Position numbers and translations under genes: made by a program. Below are positions 56,424 to 64,000 of a stretch of 64,000 nucleotides of DNA, in pieces. The notes below the pieces were generated by a model, which was given only the letters and a program-made list of their open reading frames with translations, was not told the DNA's origin and did no database searches. The DNA is from Chlorokybus atmophyticus (Eukaryota; Streptophyta; Chlorokybophyceae; Chlorokybales; Chlorokybaceae), in the NCBI GenBank assembly GCA_009103225.1, contig RHPI01001819.1, positions 37,879 through 101,878 on the forward strand, written 5' to 3'. How positions within the stretch are numbered: position 1 is the first letter of the stretch; each line of letters opens with the position of its first letter.

Positions 56424-59400
56424 ATGGCTCGAAGGAGGTCGTCCACAGCGCCGCAGTTTATATGGGGCTGCCTTTACTGTATGAACAGCGTGCACGCTGG
56501 TCACCGTAATGCAGACGGCCAACCTGGCATGGGAGAGACCAAGCCCACGAAAATTGCACAGCACTGGAACGGTGCTCTGTGCCGAATGATGCGCGTGCTC
56601 AGCAATAAGGGAGGGAGGAAGGACAAGGCTACACTCGAAAAGTTGGCAGAGAAAATCCAGCAATCCATCAGGGTACGAACCCTCAGGCATTCTTGATCCA
56701 AGTTCTTGCAACATCCTGCCTGGACTGTCAATGATGTGCCTTGCGCGTGCGTACAGCGCATTGGCTCATGGTGCAGATACTTGACAGCCGTTGCTTGAAT
56801 CCTGCGCATATCGGTTGTACTTGACAGCCGTTGCTTGAATCCTGCGCATATCGGTTGTAATATGAGTGCAACCGTCGTGTTCTTGGACTACGTGAAGTTT
56901 CGTGACATTTTTGAACGCACAATGCAACTCACCAGCAGCGGCGTGCTGCAGGATGAGCAACTGCCCCCTTACCCCAATCCCGCAGTCTCAAACTTGAAGC
57001 ACTGCAAGATGGCAGACATCAAGGCTATTCCAGGATATGTGAGTTGCTGAATTCGCACAGCAGCAATGAAACCATACTGCAACATGCGTACTAACCCTGC
57101 CATGTTTCAGACCAACGAACTGTACGAAGAGATGCAACAGCTGGCGGCTATGCATACCTGGACACGCAGAGCAACACGATCTCGAGGAGCAGGAAGATCA
57201 AGAGGAGCAGGAGTAGCAGGAGAACCACAGGATGAGGACGAGGACGAGGATGAGGACGAGGAGGGTGCGACACCCAGTCCACCGAAGCGAAAACCCTCAA
57301 GGCGTCGCCAAGCCGCAGCAGTGGATTATGCAGCGGAATTCGCCAGTGCTCTTGAAGAGATGAACAAATTCCAGGTGAAACGCTACCCCTCAACAGGTTC
57401 CAAAGCGCCACCCAAACTTTCTGCTGACTACTTGAGGGTGAGAACATATCATGACAGCCTATGCCAATGTAATGGTCTGTGTTTATCTTTGCGCTAGAGT
57501 CTGATGGTTACTTATCACTGCATTAAACAGACTGACCGGGAGATACCAAACCTCAAGCTCATCCATCGTAGCGCTGGAGACAAGCACCAGCTGTGGAGAC
57601 TGGATAATGTGGAGGATGCAAGAGCATCCACACGCATCCCAGTCAACGAGCAGTTCAAGTATCTTACGCACAACTGGTTGATCAAGGACTCAACCATCAC
57701 TGGTGCTGGACTGGGACTGTTTGCCTGCGAAGACATTCCAAACGGTACGTGCACGTGTGTGCGTGTGTATCTTTGTGTGCATGTCTCTCTGTGTACTCGC
57801 GGATCACTCATGACTTGTGCGCATCTGTGCAGAGGCTTACCTGTTGCCATATGACGGCAAATGGTTCAAGCAACAGGAGATGGAGGAGGTCTTGCATCGT
57901 TACCAGCAAATCCGCGAAATCCGACACCACCGGCGATATCATGTCAACCTGTTTCCACCAGATACACCAAGCCATTATCAGGTTGTCATCGACGGGCACC
58001 CCCGCACTGGCTGTGTAGCGGCTTACATCAATTCCGCACATGGGCACACTCAGCCCAACGTCATGTTCTACTCGGACTTCGATGACGTCGGCCACCCAGC
58101 TGTCACTGTGTATGCAACTAGGGACATCAAGGCAAGGGAGGAGCTACTCTTAGACTACACCCCTTTCCCTGCGCCACCAGACGGGCAGACATACCAAGTA
58201 AGTGTGATTGCATTGCTGCATGCCCAGTTTGCATGCCTTGTTGGTGCGACTGTCAATGCGAGACTGTCAATGACTCCACAACTGTGACACTGGAAGCTAA
58301 CTTGCCTTCTTTGCTGGCAGACCCAACTGTGGCAAACGGAGGATGCGGCGCAGAGGCTTGCGAGAAGTTGGAAGTTGACCACGGAGGACGCTATGTGGTT
58401 GCTTACCAGCAAGCCACCAAGGCAGCTGGGCGAGAGTGACTTCGCATATTCCATGCGTTTGGTCCAGCGTGTCTTCAGCATGCCCAATGCGGACGCAAAG
58501 ACAAGAATGGTGAGTTGTACTGACAGTCTTCCAACAATGACAGTCTCTTCGACAGTCTTATCGACAGTCTGTTGTTTTGCATTCCTGTCGCAGTGCACTT
58601 GCATGCACTGTGACATGTATGCTAACAACCAAGATCACGTGCATGTGTCAACAGATAGATTCTGAAGCCCATATTCAGCGTCAAATATCTGTTCATTTCT
58701 GTAAAGCGGTTTATGATGCTGCCTACGAAATGAAAGAGGCTGCAAACAGACAAGTCGACGCCCTAAAACAAGTCATTAGGGAGTTAGACCTACGGATAGA
58801 ACAAGAGAACGTGATCAGGGTACGTCAGCATGTGGTGCACCTTTCACTTCACACATTTGCTTAAACTGTTACCTGTTTTTGCAGGAAAAGGTCGCTGGTA
58901 TCCAGAGAAAGACTGCCGAGATGCACAGAACTCAGACAGCAGCTATTACTACCAGAGAGGGGGCTCTCACCAGGCAGGCGACAGCATTGGCACTGAATGG
59001 AGAGGACTGGGAAAAGGATTGGGAGAGAAAGATCCGGGGTATGCTGCAGAAGGGCTTCAAGGAGTCCAGAAAGGAATGGCTTGACGAACTCAAGCGGGAC
59101 ATTGTGCGTACACTTGTAAAAGAGCAGAGCGAAGCTGACACACGGGCGGAGGCACAAGCTGCAGCATCTTTATTGGTGGCGATCAACAACCCTGATACTC
59201 CCCATTCACACGACGATCATCTCCATCAGTTGAGAGTGCCCTTGCACCCCGCACCTCCACCACTGAAGACCTGGCTGGAGAGACAAGCTGAGCGTGAAAA
59301 TCCTCCACCTGACACTCCACCTCCCCACAGTCCCAAGGACAGTTCACCTTATGACAGTCGCGCGGACAGTCCACCAGCCGACAGTCCACCTCACCACAGT

Positions 59401-61605
59401 CCACCTCACGACAGTTTCCATGACAGTCCCCGTCCATCTGCCAAGAGAAAGAGAGAGAGAACAAGTGCCCCCATGTCTACACCCCCAGCTGAGAAGAAAC
59501 GTCCCCTTCAGCCAGACACTCCTGCACGGCCAACTCTACCAGCTGTGCGGCCACAAGCTGGAGAGGAGGCTCTAGCAGCAGCGCGTGATACAATTGAAGG
59601 TTTCAAGAAGGCCCACGAGGAGCACCGCAAGGCCGTCAATGACGCATCGAAATTGAGCGAGGAAGTGGCAAACGCTGTGGAGATTTCTGCAGAACAGCTG
59701 TCATTCGCCCTCGGGCTTACAAGACAAGCATTGGTGAGAATAATTGCATCGCGTACAGTCTTTGTGGAAGAAGGGGGGGGGGGGCTTTGATAATCTGTTG
59801 TGGCCTCTGTACTTGATGTCTATGTGCGACAGCAAGGACAAGAGCGCGTTCTTGCAACTCGTGACAACCTGCAGACCAGCCTAGTCAGTGTGAACGAGGC
59901 GCGCAAGCAGTATTACCAGCGTACTCTTGACCTTGAAGTAGCGGAGTCGCAGCAACAGGTTGCAATCCTTCGCAAGGAGTTACAGGAGACGCAACAGAGG
60001 GCTGCAGATGCCAACGCTGAGGTCGCCCGGGTGCGCAAGGAGTTGGAGGAGACGATAAAGACAGCATCAAGAACAAATGATGAGTTCAACCTACTCTTAG
60101 CCGAGCTGCGCAAGAGGTTCCAGGTGTCGGAGCAGAGGGCTGGGGCATCAGATGCTGTTATTGCCAAGCTGCGCAATGATTTGGAGGAGACGGAGCAGAG
60201 GGCTGCATTAACCGATGCTGAGGTCAACAATGTGCGCAAGGATTTGGAGCATGCGGAGCAGAGGGCTGCAGCTTCCAACTCTGAGGTCGCCAAGCTACAA
60301 AAGGAATTGGCGGAGTTGCAGCAGAGGGCTGCCGCTTCCAACTCTCAGGTGGACAACCTGCGCAAGGAGAGGGAGGAGTTGCAGCAGAGGGCTGCAACCA
60401 CCGATGCTGAGGTCGCCAAACTGCAAGAGGAGTTGGCTACAGCACTCGAAGCCGCCAAGGAGCGTGCGGCATCAATTGACGCCCAGATTCGCGGCCTCGA
60501 ATTGCGAAACTTTGATTTGCAATCGCGCATGCTGGCAATGGCCTCCAGCTCCTCTGCGGGCGCCAAGATTGGGGAAAAGATGGAGAGTTCTCGGCAGCGC
60601 ATTCGCCAGCAGGAGCAGGAGGTAGCACAGCAAGCGGCGAGGCAGTCAGCATCAGAGGCCGTTGGAGGGGCTGTCGATGCAGCGGCTGTCGATGCCGCGA
60701 CAAGAAGAGCCAATGAAGCAGAGCGGCAGCTGGCAGAGGCGCAAACCCGCTATCAAGAGTTGGAGCAGAGGCTGGCTGCAGTGCCTTCAACATCAGAGGC
60801 TGTCGGAGGGGCTGTCGACCCATGCGTTGACGAAAAGCTGAATGAAGCGCTAGCAGGTGCAGAAGCTTTAGACAAGCAGGTGAGAGACCTCAAAGAACAG
60901 CTGGACAAGCAGGTGGCAGATCACAGAGCACACCTCCAGCAGGTAGCACAGAATCGTGTGCAGTACCTCATCGGCAGAATCAGGGAGTGGGCGCGTGAGG
61001 TCTCCAACCAATTTTTTGCACTGCGAAACTACGAACGTACAATAGTGTTGGGCCGTTTGCCAAACACTCAGCTCTTTAACGATTGGCCACAAAGATTTCG
61101 GGAGGACCCAGTCGAATGGCCGGGTATCTTCATACGGCGTGCAGCTCAAATCAGGCAGGCGTGGCAGCAATCACAACGGAGTGCCATTCCATTCACTGGC
61201 TTTCAACAAGGTGCCAGTGGGTTCTGGGACTTCTACAGGAACGCCGAGTCGCACTACACTGGCATCTTGCAGGAACCCGAAATCACAAGGCGCGCTACCC
61301 TAATTTCCATGTTTGACGTAATGGTTGTCATGCTATCAACGTCTGTGCACCACCTCCGTGACCTTGACGAAGGGATGGCTTCACTTCGAGGACCAGCGGC
61401 AGCGCCATTGTATCAGCTACAGCGTCCAATGGACTATGCCGCTGCATGGGCGTGGTTGCAAACCCCCGCAGGTGTATCAGCCCTCAGCAGCTACCGCGCT
61501 CAGTGCTCCATACCAAGACCTCCTCGTCCTCCTCCTCCTCCTCCTGCTGCTGGTGCTGCTGCTGGTCCTCCTCGTCCTCCACCTCCTCCTCCTGATGCTG
61601 GTTGA
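56424..61605 (+). CDS. SET-domain protein with coiled coils and proline-rich tail (nine exons)
   Basis: A likely lysine methyltransferase, about 1,420 residues. Exons: 56,424-56,672; about 56,898-57,038; 57,111-57,437; 57,531-57,744; 57,833-58,197; 58,321-58,509; 58,655-58,819; 58,885-59,733; 59,833-61,605. All have GT-AG introns and keep phase; only the exon 2 start is a guess. The start ATG has ACCATGG context. SET domain (residues about 265-420): GAGLGLFACEDI, AYINSAHGHTQPNVMF (the Asn-His-Ser region) and REELLLDY with the catalytic-type Tyr. Before it lies an acidic Asp-Glu run (57,232-57,265). After it come a coiled coil, a Pro/Ser/Asp stretch (59,300-59,440), KRKRER, about eight 21-residue heptad repeats (59,950-60,470), an unrecognised C-terminal domain and polyproline. 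It converges on the transposase gene, 20 bp apart. Substrate unknown. Confidence 0.75.
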
Positions 61606-61625
61606 TGTTTCCCTGGTTTATAGCT

Positions 61626-64000
61626 TTAGTGTAAGTTGCCTAGCAGTTGGCCTTTGCGCGCTGCAAGTAGATCTGCTGGTACGCTTGACCCTTCCTTGTG
61701 TACATAATCTGTGAAATGTACAAGTGTGTTACTCACAGTAACCAATGCGTGCTTAGTAATGCCTTGTGTAATGCCTTGTGCCAAAAACACACACTGATAG
61801 TGTTGTTACCCGACAGTCCTAGGGACAGCCGACTGTCCATGGGACTGTCAAGGAACAACACTGATGAGACAAGTGATGCGTACCTGCCTCAGCCTCGCCT
61901 GCTTTGTAGTACATGATGTGCCTGTCGTAAAACATACGCGCAACCTCAGTTGTCGGCTGCTCTTGCCATCTGCCTTGATCAACTTGCTGCCAGTTGAGCT
62001 TCCTCTTGACCGCAATAGGTGACACCTGTTGGTTGCGACAGTCCTTATTGACCACCCACCGTGGTAGGCCTTGGCGAGCACTCGCTGATCTAGGAGCAGG
62101 CTTCAGGTAGTCAACCAACATGTTGCCTTCATCGTCAACTTGAGGCTGTCGAACAATAACAATCCATAGCGGTGGATCATCAGATACAGGTGCTGGTGGG
62201 TCAGTTGGCACGCGAAAGTCAAAGACCGACTTCTTCTCATCCTCATGTCTCACAAGCAGCACATCCCCGGTTTCAGGCCATACTGGCAGAGGTATATCAG
62301 CTGCTCGCAATCGCAGCTCTGGGTTGCTGAAATCGTAAGCCAGCATGTAGGGGAGCAGCCTTGGTCTCTCCGTCAGCATCCACACTTTGCGCAGCAGCTG
62401 GTGGCCTCGGACAAGAATGTTGGTGTTTTCCAAACGCCCCACATGCAAGGCACCGGAGTCTGCGTCCATGCATTGATTTCCAACAGCATCTTTTTGCAGA
62501 CTGTAACGGTTGACAGCAATGTACACATGGCACTCGGTGTGAAAGAACATGAAGATTTTGTTGACGATGGCTGGCCTGTTTCCATCCAGCATCACAGCAT
62601 CCTTGCAGTCGCGCCTGTGTGTGTGAGAGAGAGAGAATATTGGTCAGTCGTTGTTTGACAGTCTCAGCATTGACAGTCTGCGCGGCTGTCAATGCTGGGA
62701 CTGTAGATATCAGAGATAGAGACCCTATAACGGACAGTCGCACCAATGACAGTCGTTTGTGTGACAGTCGTTGGTGGGACTGTCGATGACAACTGTGCTG
62801 CATTCATAATCAAGATATAAAGCACACCTGTATACCAGGCCGTCCCTCATATAGGCTTTGTAGTCGCGCACTGTCCGTCGTGTCGGGGTGCCAATGGCAA
62901 TGTTCTCTTGTGCACAGATGCTCTCGAACAAGATGTCGCTCGCGACATAATGAGTGTTGCCTCGCCCAATCACTATGCCTTGTGATTTGATGCGCCTGGA
63001 GTGTGCCAGGGTGGGGTATGCTTCCACAAGCGCCCAAATATCCTCTGCGTGCTTGATTGTGGCGACCTCATACCAGGTGGACCCGTTGAATTCTGTTTTG
63101 CAGATTGTAGACAGTATGTTGCCAACTCTATGGCAGAGCAGCAGGCCTGAACGCTGATCGTCACGCATGACGCCAAATAGTCGCACAAACCATCTCCTGA
63201 CAGAACGTTTCATAAAGCTGATCTCGTAATCCTTGCAGTTGGACGGGGTGTTGACATACAGCTTCACAGCGCTCAGCGGCGTAGCACCAGAACACGTCAT
63301 GGCTGCCGTGTCTACGGATGTTGTCAAGCAGGTGGCAAGTTCCCGCAATGTGCTCCAAAATCTTTTTATTGGTGCCAAAGCAGATCTCGCTGTTGACCTT
63401 CCAGTACGTGAGCAATGCATCCGCGAGCTCCAGGCGGTCTGAGTCCCAACCAAAGCGCCGTGAGATGTCAATGAATAAGCGGAAGATCATGTGGAGACAC
63501 ATGACGAGATCTCTCCTTTCTTCGCTGAGCAGCTTGTGAAAAACATAGGGCACACCAAATTGCACGAAGAACTGGTGCTCCTGCGCCTTCCACCATCCAA
63601 GGCGACTGCTGAGGCCGTGTGGCCAGCGATTACCATTCTTCACCTCTCTTGGTCTTGCATTCCTCATCACGGACAGCCGACTGTCGATGTCAGCCTTGCT
63701 GACCTGCTCGTCCCCACCATCCATCAGAGTGCAGGCTGTCAAGCTCTTGGCCAGTCCTTCGGCTAGCGTGTGCATGGTATCAAAGACCATGTCCTGACAT
63801 GGGTCAAACTTGTACATCCGCCAAAGCCTCCACAAAGGCGACAGCCCGTTGACGCCATACTTCTTGGCCTTTTCTTTCTTGCGATTGGGATCTTCAGTGC
63901 TTTCAACTTCATCGGCCAGCTGGTATGTGGCCTCTGCAGTTCTTTTAGCAAATGGATGGCGACTGTGGTAGCGGCTGCTAGCATAGTGGAAGTCGGTCCT
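61626..64000 (-). CDS. CACTA-like (Transposase_21-type) transposase, 5' part outside window
   Basis: Exons: at least 62,828-64,000, 61,884-62,614 and 61,626-61,708 (TAA at 61,626). Introns are GT-AG and in phase. Blocks resembling CACTA/EnSpm transposases: YGVNGLSPLWRL, DMVFDTMHTLAEGLAK (a catalytic-type Asp with Met-His), EHQFFVQFGVPYVFHKLL, CFGTNKKILEHIAGTCHLL and DVFWCYAAER. A one-base frameshift at about 63,262-63,275 separates the ER block from VNTPSNCKDYEISFMKR, by sequence error or decay. The second exon (MLDGNRPAIVNKIFMFFHTECHVYIAVNRY) resembles C-terminal parts of such transposases. The assignment to CACTA is by pattern, and a related superfamily is possible. GACAGTC motifs fill the introns. 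Confidence 0.65.

Larger units (their letters stand above)
53080..64000. mobile_element. Probable large CACTA-like transposon carrying three genes (right end outside window)
   Basis: Contents are an unknown gene (minus), a SET-domain gene (plus) and a CACTA-like transposase (minus). The heptamer GACAGTC/GACTGTC occurs more than thirty times across this stretch, mostly in introns and intergenic spaces; one or two would be expected by chance. CACTA elements carry many short subterminal motifs bound by their own proteins, so an element-wide motif shared by all three genes supports a single unit. The left terminus was not resolved, and the right one lies beyond 64,000. That these genes form one transposon is inference. 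Confidence 0.5.

Noticed and set aside
63245-63290. A 36-nt intron to explain the transposase frame change
   Set aside because: The only GT-AG pair there spans 36 nt, a multiple of three that cannot shift the frame, and it would remove conserved-looking residues; a one-base indel fits better.

Overview
The window is nuclear DNA from a eukaryote. Genes are split by GT-AG introns, no bacterial operons or rRNA are visible, and almost everything recognisable is a transposable element: Ty3/Gypsy LTR retrotransposons, pogo/Tigger, PIF/Harbinger and CACTA-like DNA transposons. A cytosine-5 DNA methyltransferase lies inside a Gypsy polyprotein. As far as I know that combination is reported only from charophyte algae, with a separate retrotransposon-methyltransferase case in dinoflagellates. 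The ordinary introns and element mix make a streptophyte green alga with a repeat-rich genome my best guess. This is inference; no host marker gene is present.

Layout. 1-12,162: a decayed Gypsy element (element 1) on the minus strand: 5' LTR, long gag, aspartic protease, DNA methyltransferase, reverse transcriptase/RNase H, integrase and a C-terminal PHD finger. It is interrupted at 6,951-9,055 by a palindrome-rich terminal-inverted-repeat element. 12,163-17,425: non-coding repeats, including an exact 1,654-bp duplication around a single N. 17,690-20,420: a Harbinger transposase and its divergent Myb-like partner. 22,332-29,211: a young Gypsy element (element 2) with two LTRs. 29,297-40,111: three different pogo/Tigger elements in a row, each flanked by TA, plus a MITE of the third family. 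42,494-52,451: a relative of element 1 (element 3), interrupted by a complete chromovirus with a chromodomain (element 4, 46,089-52,068, target duplication ATAAG) and cut off by a second palindrome-rich repeat.

53,080-64,000 is the best preserved part. It has an unrecognised multi-exon gene (minus), a nine-exon SET-domain gene of about 1,420 codons (plus) and a CACTA-like transposase (minus, running off the right edge). The SET gene and transposase converge with only 20 bp between their stop codons. The heptamer GACAGTC and its complement recur more than thirty times across the three genes and their introns, so I infer that they belong to one large transposon.

The unifying theme is that mobile elements here carry chromatin machinery: a DNA methyltransferase and PHD finger on element 1, a chromodomain on element 4, and a SET methyltransferase-like gene beside a CACTA-like transposase. 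Most copies are broken. The SET gene is the main intact open gene, and the transposase shows one frameshift.
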